NCBI GenBank assembly: GCA_965202905.1
Contig: OZ241868.1
Span: 3,534,001 to 3,598,000, forward strand
Origin: CAYFYS01 sp965202905
Lineage (GTDB): Bacteria; Pseudomonadota; Alphaproteobacteria; MPNO01
Length of the DNA: 64,000 bases
Direction of reading: 5' to 3'
A program made the translations under genes and the position numbers. Below the pieces are notes generated by a model. The model was not told where the DNA came from, did no database searches, and was given only the letters and a program-made list of their open reading frames with translations. Below are positions 33,496-40,911 of the stretch, in pieces. Position 1 is the stretch's first letter; each line of letters starts with the position of its first letter.

Positions 33496-36400
33496 ATGAA
33501 CCTCATCCGGCTGTCGATCGAGCGCCCGATGGCGGTCATCGCCATGGTGCTGATGATCCTGCTGTTCGGCTACGTCGCCTTGCAGCGCATCCCGATCCAG
33601 ATGGCGCCCGATGTGCGCCAGCCGGTGATCATCATCACCACCGAGTGGCGCGGCGCCGCCCCGGCCGAGGTCGAGCGCGAGCTTCTCACCCCCCAGGAGG
33701 ACGAGCTCAAGGGCCTCGAAGGTGTCAACCGGATGCTGAGCGAGGCCGGCCACGGCGAGGGCAAGATCACGCTCGAATTCTCGGCCGGCGTCAATTTCGA
33801 CCGCGCGCTGCTCCTGGTCGCCAACCGGCTCGACCGGGTGACCGGCTATCCGGAGGAGGCCGACGAGCCGGTCCTCGGCACTTCGGGGACCGAGGACAAC
33901 GCGATCGCGTGGTTCCTGTTCACGCGGGTCCCGGGCAACGACCGGGACATGATCGGCTACGGCGACTTTCTCCGCGACGTGGTCCAGGAGCGGCTGGAGC
34001 GGGTGCCCGGGATCGGCGGCGTCAACATCTTCGGCGAGACCGAGCGCGAGATGCAGGTCGTCATCGATCCGGAGCGCCTGGCGCGCTACGGGATGACGGT
34101 GGGAGAGGTGATCGCCCGGCTGCGCGCGGCAAACGCCTCGATCACCGGCGGCGACGTGGACGAAGGCAAGCGGCGCTATGTCGTCCGGACCGAGGGCGAT
34201 CTCGCGACGCCTGCGCAGGTCCGCGCCGTCGTCCTGCGCAGCGCGGCGAGCGGCGGCGGGCTCGGCCGGGTCACCGTCGGCGACATCGGCGCCGTGGCGC
34301 TCGCCTACAAGGATCTGCGGGCCAGGCTCAATTCCAACGGCGTCCGGGCGATGGCGCTCAACGTCACCCGCGAGCAGGGGGCCAACGTCATCCAGACCAT
34401 GGCGCTGGTGCGCGCCGCGTTCGAGGAGATGCAGGCCGACGCGCTCGAGCGCGTCGGGCTACGGGTCCGGCAGGTCTACGACGAGACCGACTACATCAAC
34501 TCCTCGATCGACCTGGTGCTGCAGAACATCTATTTCGGCGGCCTGCTCGCGGTGATCATCCTCATGCTGTTCCTGCGCTCGTGGCGGCCGACGGTGGTGA
34601 TCGGCGTGGCCATCCCGGTCTCGGTCGTCGGCTCGTTCGTGGCGATGGCGCTGCTCGGCCGGTCGCTCAACGTGATCAGCCTGGCCGGCATTGCGTTTGC
34701 CGTCGGCATGGTCGTCGACGCCGCGATCGTCGTGCTGGAGAACATCTACCGGCTGCGCCAGCAGGGGATGTCGCGGAACGACGCCGCCTTTCACGGCGCC
34801 GCCCAGGTCTGGCCGGCCGTGCTGGTCTCGGCCCTGACGACGGTGATGGTGTTCATCCCGATCCTGATCATGGAGCTCGAGGTCGGCCAGCTCTTCCGCG
34901 ACATCGCGGTGGCGATCTCGGTCTCGGTGATGCTGTCGCTGCTGGTCTCGGTCACCCTGATCCCGGCGCTGTCCAACCGCATCCTCGCCGGCCGCACCCC
35001 GACGATCGAGTCCATGCCGCGCCTGCCGGTCATCGACCGCTTCGCCGGCGGGTTCGCGGCGTTCTGGCGCGGCTTCGCCCGCATGGTCGTGCGCAACAAG
35101 GCGATGGCGCTCGGGGTCGTCGGCGGCGTCACCGTTGCCGCCGGCCTGTTCGCCGCGGCCTTCCTGCCCAAGCTCGACTACCTGCCGGTCGGCAACCGCA
35201 ACTTCGTCATCGGCTTCGTGCTGCCGCCGTCGGGCTACAACCTGGAGACCACCCGGCGGATCGCCGAGGCGGTGTCCGACGAGACCCGCAAGAACTGGTC
35301 CGACGCCGCGCTCGCCGAGGCCGGCGGCGCGCACCCGCCGGACCGGCCGGAGGCCGAGAAGATCATCGACCGGTTCTTCTACGTCGCGCTGCGCGGCCGG
35401 GCGTTCGTCGCCGGACGCCATGTCGACGAGCAGCGCGCCGCCGAGCTGATCCCGGTCCTCCAGGAGCCGGCGCTGCGGGAGCCCGGCACGCTCGCGATCG
35501 TCTTCCAGCCTTCGCTGTTCGGCCGGTCGATCGGCAGCGGCCGGTCGATCGACATCGACATTTCCGGCCCCGACCTGACGACGATCTTCGATACCGGCCG
35601 CCAGGTCTTCTTCCGCACCTTGGGGGCGCTGTCGCCGCGGGAGGGTCATCGCACCCGGCCGCGGCCCTCGCTCACCCTGGGCGAGCCCGAGGTGCGCGTC
35701 GTGCCGGACCGGGTCAAGCTCGCCGATAACGGTCTGTCCGCGCGCGACCTCGGCCAGGCGGTCGACGCCTTCAACGACGGCGTCCGGGTGGCCGAGATCA
35801 ATGTCGACGGCAAGCGTATCGACTTGACCCTGAAGGGTCCGCCGCAGGAGTCCGAATCGACCCAGTCGATCGCCGCGTTGCCGGTGGTCACGGGCGATGG
35901 CCGGATCGTCCCGGTGCGCAGCCTGTCCGAGGTCGAGGTCACCACCGGCCCGACGAGCATCCGGCGCATCGACCGCGTCCGGACCGTCACCATGTCGGTC
36001 TCCCCGGCGGCGACGCTCCCGCTGGAGGCGGCGATGGAAAAGATCCGCGACGAGGTGATCGCGCCGCTGCAACGCGAAGGCCTGCCGGACGGGGTGCGCA
36101 TCCGCATGTCGGGCTCGGCCGACAAGCTGACCCTCACCTGGAACGAGATCGTGCTCGATCTGGCCCTCGCCGTCATCCTCGTCTACTTGGCGATGGCGGT
36201 GCTGTTCGAGAGCTTCGTCTATCCGCTGATCGTCATGCTGTCGGTGCCGATCGCCGCGGCCGGCGGCCTGGCGGGGCTGTCGCTCCTGAACCTCTACGTC
36301 AACCAGCCGCTCGACATGCTGACCATGCTGGGCTTCGTGATCCTGATCGGCATCGTGGTCAATAACGCGATCCTGCTCGTCCACCAGACCCTGCATCACA

Positions 36401-36690
36401 TCCGCCGCGACGGCATGGAGGCGGGCGCCGCGATCGAACTCGCCACCGACAACCGCATCCGCCCGATCTTCATGTCGACGCTGACCTCGGTCGTCGGCAT
36501 GCTGCCCCTGGTGGTCTTCCCCGGCGCGGGCTCGGAACTCTACCGCGGCCTCGGCTCGGTCGTGGTCGGCGGCCTGTCGCTGTCGGCCGTGCTCACCATG
36601 GCCGTCGTCCCGCCGATGCTGTCGGTCACCGTGGGCCTGATCGAACGCCGCCGCCGCAGCCCGGAGGCGGCGGTCGCGGCGGCGGAATGA
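33496..36690 (+). CDS. RND efflux pump permease (AcrB/MexB family)
   Basis: A 1064-residue inner-membrane proton-driven pump. It begins M-N-L-I-R-L-S-I-E-R-P-M-A-V-I-A-M, has the large periplasmic loops after TM1 and TM7, and the TM4 motif G-M-V-V-D-A-A-I-V-V-L-E-N-I near residue 410 carrying the proton-relay Asp. The second half repeats with L-I-G-I-V-V-N-N-A-I-L-L-V near 950. It pairs with the EF-hand adaptor upstream; no outer-membrane factor gene is in the window. Substrates unknown. Its position inside the peptide island makes a role in peptide export conceivable but unproven. Confidence 0.92.
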   Translation: MNLIRLSIERPMAVIAMVLMILLFGYVALQRIPIQMAPDVRQPVIIITTEWRGAAPAEVERELLTPQEDELKGLEGVNRMLSEAGHGEGKITLEFSAGVNFDRALLLVANRLDRVTGYPEEADEPVLGTSGTEDNAIAWFLFTRVPGNDRDMIGYGDFLRDVVQERLERVPGIGGVNIFGETEREMQVVIDPERLARYGMTVGEVIARLRAANASITGGDVDEGKRRYVVRTEGDLATPAQVRAVVLRSAASGGGLGRVTVGDIGAVALAYKDLRARLNSNGVRAMALNVTREQGANVIQTMALVRAAFEEMQADALERVGLRVRQVYDETDYINSSIDLVLQNIYFGGLLAVIILMLFLRSWRPTVVIGVAIPVSVVGSFVAMALLGRSLNVISLAGIAFAVGMVVDAAIVVLENIYRLRQQGMSRNDAAFHGAAQVWPAVLVSALTTVMVFIPILIMELEVGQLFRDIAVAISVSVMLSLLVSVTLIPALSNRILAGRTPTIESMPRLPVIDRFAGGFAAFWRGFARMVVRNKAMALGVVGGVTVAAGLFAAAFLPKLDYLPVGNRNFVIGFVLPPSGYNLETTRRIAEAVSDETRKNWSDAALAEAGGAHPPDRPEAEKIIDRFFYVALRGRAFVAGRHVDEQRAAELIPVLQEPALREPGTLAIVFQPSLFGRSIGSGRSIDIDISGPDLTTIFDTGRQVFFRTLGALSPREGHRTRPRPSLTLGEPEVRVVPDRVKLADNGLSARDLGQAVDAFNDGVRVAEINVDGKRIDLTLKGPPQESESTQSIAALPVVTGDGRIVPVRSLSEVEVTTGPTSIRRIDRVRTVTMSVSPAATLPLEAAMEKIRDEVIAPLQREGLPDGVRIRMSGSADKLTLTWNEIVLDLALAVILVYLAMAVLFESFVYPLIVMLSVPIAAAGGLAGLSLLNLYVNQPLDMLTMLGFVILIGIVVNNAILLVHQTLHHIRRDGMEAGAAIELATDNRIRPIFMSTLTSVVGMLPLVVFPGAGSELYRGLGSVVVGGLSLSAVLTMAVVPPMLSVTVGLIERRRRSPEAAVAAAE

Positions 36691-36764
36691 AAGCATCGAC
36701 CGCGCGGTTCCGCGACCGAGAATTGCCGGAACGGCGGGCGCGCGGAACGCTAACGGCGCTCCGC

Positions 36765-36792
36765 TTGACGCGGCCGGAGATCGCGCTAGAGT
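36765..36792 (+). promoter_or_regulatory. Promoter of precursor gene 36876
   Basis: TTGACG (36765-36770), 16 bases, TAGAGT (36787-36792); one base shorter than the 17-base spacing of its relatives. Confidence 0.6.
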
Positions 36793-36875
36793 CTTTCGGC
36801 TTGGAGTGCTGGGCGCCGCGCGATAGCAGCGAGACCGGCCGAAGCCGGGACCGAAGTCCGGAAGGAGAATGAGAC

Positions 36876-37079
36876 GTGAACGACGGCGTGAAGAAGACTT
36901 TCAAAGATTACCCCTCCCCCGCGAGGGATAGCAACGCGGAGCCGACGCGCTGGACCCGGCCGACGATCCGCGAACTGGGCCGCGTCCAGGAGGCGGAATC
37001 CGTCAGCCGGACCGCGCCAAATAAACACACGACCGCAGAAGATGAGTCGAACTACAGTCTCCTTCTCACGACATCATGA
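36876..37079 (+). CDS. Lasso-like RiPP precursor peptide, M-N-D-G class, E-D-E subclass
   Basis: A 67-residue peptide from GTG 36876, eight bases after GGAAGGAG. Leader M-N-D-G-V-K-K-T-F-K-D-Y-P-S-P, A-E-P-T-R-W-T-R-P-T-I-R-E-L-G-R-V-Q-E-A-E. The C-terminus aligns to the second subclass: NKHTTAEDE, tail SNYSLLLTTS. The residue at -2 in this alignment is Ala rather than Thr, so the cut is uncertain. It combines an M-N-D-G type leader with an E-D-E type core, showing that leader and core have been recombined. Confidence 0.6.
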   Translation: MNDGVKKTFKDYPSPARDSNAEPTRWTRPTIRELGRVQEAESVSRTAPNKHTTAEDESNYSLLLTTS

Positions 37080-37150
37080 TGTAAGGCGCACTTCGCGATT
37101 CGCCGGCATGGCGCCTGCGCCGGACATGACGCGCGTTAGCGACGCCCCGC

Positions 37151-37179
37151 TTGACGCAGCCGGAGACCGCGCATAAGAT
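37151..37179 (+). promoter_or_regulatory. Promoter of precursor copy 37270
   Basis: TTGACG (37151-37156), 17 bases, TAAGAT (37174-37179). I see no comparable promoter in the linkers of the tandem array downstream, so this may serve the array too. Confidence 0.65.
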
Positions 37180-37269
37180 TCTTCGGTCGGGAGTACCGGG
37201 CGCCGCGCGATAGCAGCGAGCAGCGAGACCGGCCGAAGCCGGGACCGAAGTCCGGAAGGAGAATGAGAC

Positions 37270-37460
37270 GTGAACGACGGCGTGAAGAAGACTTTCAAAG
37301 ATTACCCCCCCCCCCCCGCGAGGGATAGCAACGCGGAACCGACGCGCTGGACCCGGCCGACATCCGCGAGCTGGGCCGCGGCGTCCAGGAGACGGAAACC
37401 GGCGCAGTTCCGGGGGTGAATGAAACTACTTATGCTAGCCCCAACACTCAGACATCATGA
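37270..37460 (+). pseudogene. Lasso-like precursor, frame lost by one base after W-T-R-P; core ring TGAVPGVNE
   Basis: From GTG 37270 the leader reads M-N-D-G-V-K-K-T-F-K-D-Y, a 12-C run that keeps frame, then A-E-P-T-R-W-T-R-P. One G is missing at about 37360 relative to the copy at 36876, so the rest is out of frame. In the restored frame R-E-L-G-R-G-V-Q-E-T-E is followed by ring TGAVPGVNE (Glu at 9) and tail TTYASPNTQTS. Confidence 0.6.
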
Positions 37461-37616
37461 TGCACGGCCGCCGTCGGTCTGCGGAGAGTGCGGCGCCGGG
37501 TCGGTGACGCGCGCTCCGGAAACGGAGCGTCCGGTCCCCGGACCGGGCCTGCCTCGCGTCCGCAAGCCGGCCGACGGCACGACAGAACCCAACTCTTGAA
37601 CTCCAGGAGAGACAAC

Positions 37617-37789
37617 ATGCCCAACCACCGAGACGCCCTTGTACCCCCTCCCCGCAGGATGAGGCGCGGAAACGCTGGACCCGGCCGGTGATCCACGAAC
37701 TGGACTGCGTCCAGACGACGGAAAGCGGCCAAAGTAATGGTTTGTTTGAGAGTGCCATTTATTTCGACCAGAACGCCGCGTCGTCGTAG
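37617..37789 (+). pseudogene. Lasso-like precursor, array unit 1, out of frame by one C
   Basis: Identical to unit 2 except that the leader tract is CCCCCTCCCC, one C shorter, which sends the frame to R-M-R-R-G-N-A. The core-coding part is undamaged. Like the copy at 26292, it is one slipped base from being functional. Confidence 0.65.
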
Positions 37790-37967
37790 ACCCGACTCTC
37801 AGACATCGTGACGCACGGCCGCCGCCAGTCTGCGGATGGCGCGGCGTCGGGCCGGTGACGCGCGCTCCGGAAACGGAGCGTCCGGTCCCCGGACCGGGCC
37901 TGCCTCGCGTCCGCAAGCCGGCCGACGGCACGACAGAACCCAACTCTTGAACTCCAGGAGAGACGAC

Positions 37968-38141
37968 ATGCCCAACCACCGAGACGCCCTTGTACCCCCT
38001 CCCCCGCAGGATGAGGCGCGGAAACGCTGGACCCGGCCGGTGATCCACGAACTGGACTGCGTCCAGACGACGGAAAGCGGCCAAAGTAATGGTTTGTTTG
38101 AGAGTGCCATTTATTTCGACCAGAACGCCGCGTCGTCGTAG
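37968..38141 (+). CDS. Lasso-like RiPP precursor peptide, array unit 2, core ring SGQSNGLFE
   Basis: A 57-residue peptide: M-P-N-H-R-D-A-L-V-P-P-P-P-Q-D-E-A-R-K-R, W-T-R-P-V-I-H-E-L-D-C-V-Q-T-T-E, then ring SGQSNGLFE with Glu at 9 and tail SAIYFDQNAASS with Tyr-Phe at 13-14. CCAGGAGAGACGAC provides the ribosome site. The G of the leader pattern is D here. Confidence 0.65.
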   Translation: MPNHRDALVPPPPQDEARKRWTRPVIHELDCVQTTESGQSNGLFESAIYFDQNAASS

Positions 38142-38319
38142 ACCCGACTCTCAGACATCGTGACGCACGGCCGCCGCCAGTCTGCGGATGGCGCGGCGTC
38201 GGGCCGGTGACGCGCGCTCCGGAAACGGAGCGTCCGGTCCCCGGACCGGGCCTGCCTCGCGTCCGCAAGCCGGCCGACGGCACGACAGAACCCAACTCTT
38301 GAACTCCAGGAGAGACAAC

Positions 38320-38493
38320 ATGCCCAACCACCGAGACGCCCTTGTACCCCCTCCCCCGCAGGATGAGGCGCGGAAACGCTGGACCCGGCCGGTGATCCAC
38401 GAACTGGACTGCGTCCAGACGACGGAAAGCGGCCAAAGTAATGGTTTGTTTGAGAGTGCCATTTATTTCGACCAGAACGCCGCGTCGTCGTAG
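38320..38493 (+). CDS. Lasso-like RiPP precursor peptide, array unit 3, identical to unit 2
   Basis: The 57-residue product is identical to that of unit 2. The tract CCCCCTCCCCC is in frame. Two identical intact copies would raise dosage or act as donors for repair of the off-frame unit 1. Confidence 0.65.
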   Translation: MPNHRDALVPPPPQDEARKRWTRPVIHELDCVQTTESGQSNGLFESAIYFDQNAASS

Positions 38494-38671
38494 ACCCGAC
38501 TCTCAGACATCGTGACGCACGGCCGCCGCCAGTCTGCGGATGGCGCGGCGTCGGGCCGGTGACGCGCGCTCCGGAAACGGAGCGTCCGGTCCCCGGACCG
38601 GGCCTGCCTCGCGTCCGCAAGCCGGCCGACGGCATGACAGAACCCAGCTCTTGATCTCCGGGAGAGACGAC

Positions 38672-38854
38672 ATGCCCAACCACCGAGACGCCCTTGTACC
38701 CCCTCCCCCGCAGGATGAGGCGCGGAAACGCTGGACCAAGCCGGTCGTTCGCGAATGGGACAGCATGACAGAGACGGACTCCACCTACCAGACCAGTAAA
38801 CACCGGGACGCAGAAGATGAGACTATATACAGTGTCCTCCTCTCGTCATCATGA
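38672..38854 (+). CDS. Lasso-like RiPP precursor peptide, array unit 4, E-D-E subclass
   Basis: A 60-residue peptide with the same leader start, then W-T-K-P-V-V-R-E-W-D-S-M-T-E. Its C-terminal part aligns as SKHRDAEDE, tail TIYSVLLSSS. In this alignment Thr is at -1 and Gln at -2. The upstream linker equals those of units 2 and 3, but the coding end and 3' flank equal those of 27365, showing recombination within the leader. Confidence 0.6.
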   Translation: MPNHRDALVPPPPQDEARKRWTKPVVREWDSMTETDSTYQTSKHRDAEDETIYSVLLSSS

Positions 38855-39041
38855 TGTAGGGCGCAATTCGCGATTCGCAGGCATCGGGCAGCCACGGGGG
38901 TAGCCGCGGGGCAACCACGGGGGCCGGGCGGGTTCTCGGGGGCGGCGGGTCGCCGGGTTCGATGAGACGGAACCGCCCGGGAGGGCTGCCGGGATACGCC
39001 GTGGCGGCGCCGCGCCCGCCGGCTGCCCCGGCAACGGCGCC

Positions 39042-39175
39042 ATGACCTCCGCGCGTTTCGCCGCGGCGGTTGCTGCCCTTTTTCCGGCCGGCCCGGCGGC
39101 GGCCGGGACTGCGGGTCGATCTCGAACCCGTGCCGGCCATCGACGCCTCACGCAGCATCGACGGTAGTGGGCTGG
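39042..39175 (+). pseudogene. DUF1194 5' fragment, second copy
   Basis: Starts like 27744 (M-T-S-A-R-F-A-A-A-V-A-A-L-F) and continues in another frame with V-D-L-E-P-V-P-A-I-D-A-S-R-S-I-D-G, then stops matching. The whole 38855-39175 stretch repeats 27554-27930, so it was copied together with an E-D-E subclass precursor. Confidence 0.5.
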
Positions 39176-39359
39176 TTTGAAATTTCCCGCCTGCTGCGGC
39201 AGGCCCTGCTGCGACAGGCGATGGGTCGGTTCGGCTTCGGCGCCGCTTCGTCCACCAGCCGCACGACGCCCCCGATATTCCAAAGCCGGGGATATTCCAA
39301 AGCCGGGGAAGCCGGGCCGTAACGCCGGCGGCCATTGCCGTACCCCCGGGCGATCGCCG

Positions 39360-39570
39360 ATCCGTCATGATGGCGCTGGTTTCGCGTCGGCGCGGCGGGC
39401 TGCGGAGCGCCTGGTCCTGGTGCGCCACGCACGCTTGGCCGGCATCGACCAGGAATCTTCATGACCGTCGTCTTGCTCACGTCGGCCGTTCGGGCGGCGG
39501 CGCGGATGCTCTGTCCTTCCACGAGGCGGCGGAGGATGAGAACGCGGGCCTTGGGATCGAGCTCGTTCAT
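39360..39570 (-). pseudogene. IS1-like transposase N-terminal fragment
   Basis: The minus strand from ATG 39570 encodes M-N-E-L-D-P-K-A-R-V-L-I-L-R-R-L-V-E-G, then S-I-R-A-A-A-R-T-A-D-V-S-K-T-T-V-M-K, the HTH start of IS1-type transposases (M-N-x-L-x-x-x-x-R-x-x-I-L-x-x-L-V-E-G). After a frame change, D-A-G-Q-A-C-V-A-H-Q-D-Q-A-L-R-S continues the family pattern, then it degenerates. No catalytic part remains. Confidence 0.6.
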
Positions 39571-39844
39571 GCCTCGGGTCAATATCAATCAAGATATAAC
39601 ATTGTCTTTTCGTTTGCGCCGATTCTGCAAGCGGTGTATATCAGAAGGCGCTCCCGGCGGATGTTACCGCCGGGAGCCAAACAGAGAAGCCCAACAGAGA
39701 AAAAGGAGGTTGGGAAGATGGGCGCAAAACCCTGAACGGCCCGTTGGCGCACCGGCTTGCGCCGACGCGGACGGGCGACGAGCGAGAGATGTGGACGCAG
39801 ACCTCGCTCAACTTTCACCTGACACGAACCGGGAGGTTGATGTA
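39571..39844 (+). promoter_or_regulatory. Leader region with an 11-bp-stem hairpin and a five-codon open frame
   Basis: No gene of normal size. The region starts AT-rich, then has GCTCCCGGCGG-ATGTTA-CCGCCGGGAGC (about 39650-39677), a strong hairpin. Beyond it AAGGAGG with good spacing precedes ATG-GGC-GCA-AAA-CCC-TGA at about 39718. A hairpin plus a tiny translated frame before the DNA-binding gene could be an attenuator-like leader. Confidence 0.4.
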
Positions 39845-40327
39845 ATGGCTGACTACTCGGAAACGCTCGCGGATCTCCGGGCGAAGCGGCGGAAAATCGA
39901 CAACGCGATCCAAGCCCTCGAAGCTCTGGAGCAACGGAACGTCCCGCCCGACATCGCGCCACGGACCCCACCATCTCCAGGAAAGAGACGACGACCATCC
40001 CTGCTCGACGAAATCATCTCCGTTCTGCGCGATAGCCAATCCGTCATGGCTCCGCGCGACATCTTCGACGCCCTCGAGGCGAGCGGATTGAAAACCGGAG
40101 GGAAGAACCTTATGAGGAATGTCAACGTAAACCTGAGCCGTGGGAAGAGGACGGGGGTACTCGTCAATCGCAAGCGCGGGGAATGGGGGCTCAGCGAGTG
40201 GGGCGTCGATGAGCCCAGCGAGCCCAGCGAGCCCGGGCCGACTTCCGAACCGACTTCCGAACCGACTTCTGAACCGACTTCCGGGCAGTTTCCGGGCGAT
40301 CCACCTGGCTCACCCGATCTCGCCTGA
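39845..40327 (+). CDS. Winged-helix (HARE-HTH-like) DNA-binding protein
   Basis: A 160-residue protein. An N-terminal coiled coil (E-T-L-A-D-L-R-A-K-R-R-K-I-D-N-A-I-Q-A-L) is followed by S-L-L-D-E-I-I-S-V-L-R-D-S, A-P-R-D-I-F-D-A-L-E-A-S-G and K-N-L-M-R-N-V-N-V-N-L-S-R, the layout of HARE-type winged helices. The C-terminus carries a T-S-E-P repeat from a 12-bp unit copied four times (40238-40285). GGGAGG precedes the ATG. Lower GC than its neighbours suggests transfer. It could regulate the nearby peptide genes, but nothing shows this directly. Confidence 0.65.
   Translation: MADYSETLADLRAKRRKIDNAIQALEALEQRNVPPDIAPRTPPSPGKRRRPSLLDEIISVLRDSQSVMAPRDIFDALEASGLKTGGKNLMRNVNVNLSRGKRTGVLVNRKRGEWGLSEWGVDEPSEPSEPGPTSEPTSEPTSEPTSGQFPGDPPGSPDLA
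40238..40285. repeat. 12-bp in-frame minisatellite (T-S-E-P units)
   Basis: ACCGACTTCCGA-type unit four times at the 3' end of the winged-helix gene. Confidence 0.8.
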
Positions 40328-40538
40328 CCGGCCCGCCGATTTTACTGCCCTTGCGCCCCCTCTCCACCGCACAGGGGGCCCTTTCTCCGCCGCCCATGTT
40401 CTCCAGGTTGGCCGTCGCGCGGACGCTTCGCTCTACCCATGCACCACCCATGCACTGGGTATGCCGCCCGACTGACGACCGGCGCAAATCGGCGCTCGGA
40501 ATTTCCTGGATCAGTAACGCTCGTTGGCGACATTCGCG

Positions 40539-40567
40539 TTGACCGACGAGTCGCCGGTGAATACGAT
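40539..40567 (+). promoter_or_regulatory. Promoter of precursor copy 40647
   Basis: TTGACC (40539-40544), 17 bases, TACGAT (40562-40567). The 40328-40538 gap before it shows no gene. Confidence 0.65.
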
Positions 40568-40646
40568 CGGCGCGTGTCGAATGCGGATCGCTCGCAGGCG
40601 GTTGACAGCGCGACAGGGTCCGACCCTTGAACTCCGGGAGGAAATC

Positions 40647-40841
40647 ATGACCAACCACCGAGACGCCCTTGTACCCCCCCCCGCAGGATGAGGTGCGGAA
40701 ACGCTGGACCCGGCCGACGATCCACGAATGGGACGGCATGACAGAGACGACGGCATGACAGAGACGGATGCCAGCAACACCCCCAGTAAAACCGGTGGCG
40801 TGGAAGATGAGGGTATATACAGTCGTTCCATCGTGTCATGA
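40647..40841 (+). pseudogene. Lasso-like precursor, E-D-E subclass, off frame and with a 17-bp duplication
   Basis: Leader M-T-N-H-R-D-A-L-V, then nine C where eleven are needed, so the frame stops at Ala-Gly-stop. Further on a 17-bp direct duplication (GGCATGACAGAGACGAC) adds another shift. The 3' part encodes M-T-E-T-D-A-S-N-T-P, ring-like SKTGGVEDE (Thr at -2) and tail GIYSRSIVS. Confidence 0.6.
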
Positions 40842-40911
40842 TGTAAGGCGTAATTCGCGATTCGCAGGCGTCGGGTAGCCGCGGGGGCAGCCGCAGCCAC
40901 ACGATAGCGGG

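Larger units (their letters stand above)
37440..38854 (+). repeat. 352-bp tandem array of four precursor units
   Basis: Start codons at 37617, 37968, 38320 and 38672 are spaced 351, 352 and 352 bases. Linkers of about 178 bases are almost identical and hold two perfect hairpins, for example CGCTCCG-GAAA-CGGAGCG at 37863-37880 and CCGGTCC-CC-GGACCGG at 37882-37897. The first three units encode the same core; the fourth has a different core after R-K-R-W-T-K-P. Near-identity implies recent amplification. Confidence 0.9.

Noticed and set aside
30522..36690. LVIVD protein and RND pump as the maturation and export system of the peptides
   Set aside because: Neither resembles lasso cyclase, protease or ABC exporter families; closeness alone is not evidence. 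Mentioned only as a possibility for export.
37440..38854. Tandem array as a CRISPR
   Set aside because: The repeat unit is 352 bp and contains a coding frame and ribosome site; there are no short repeats with unique spacers and no cas genes.
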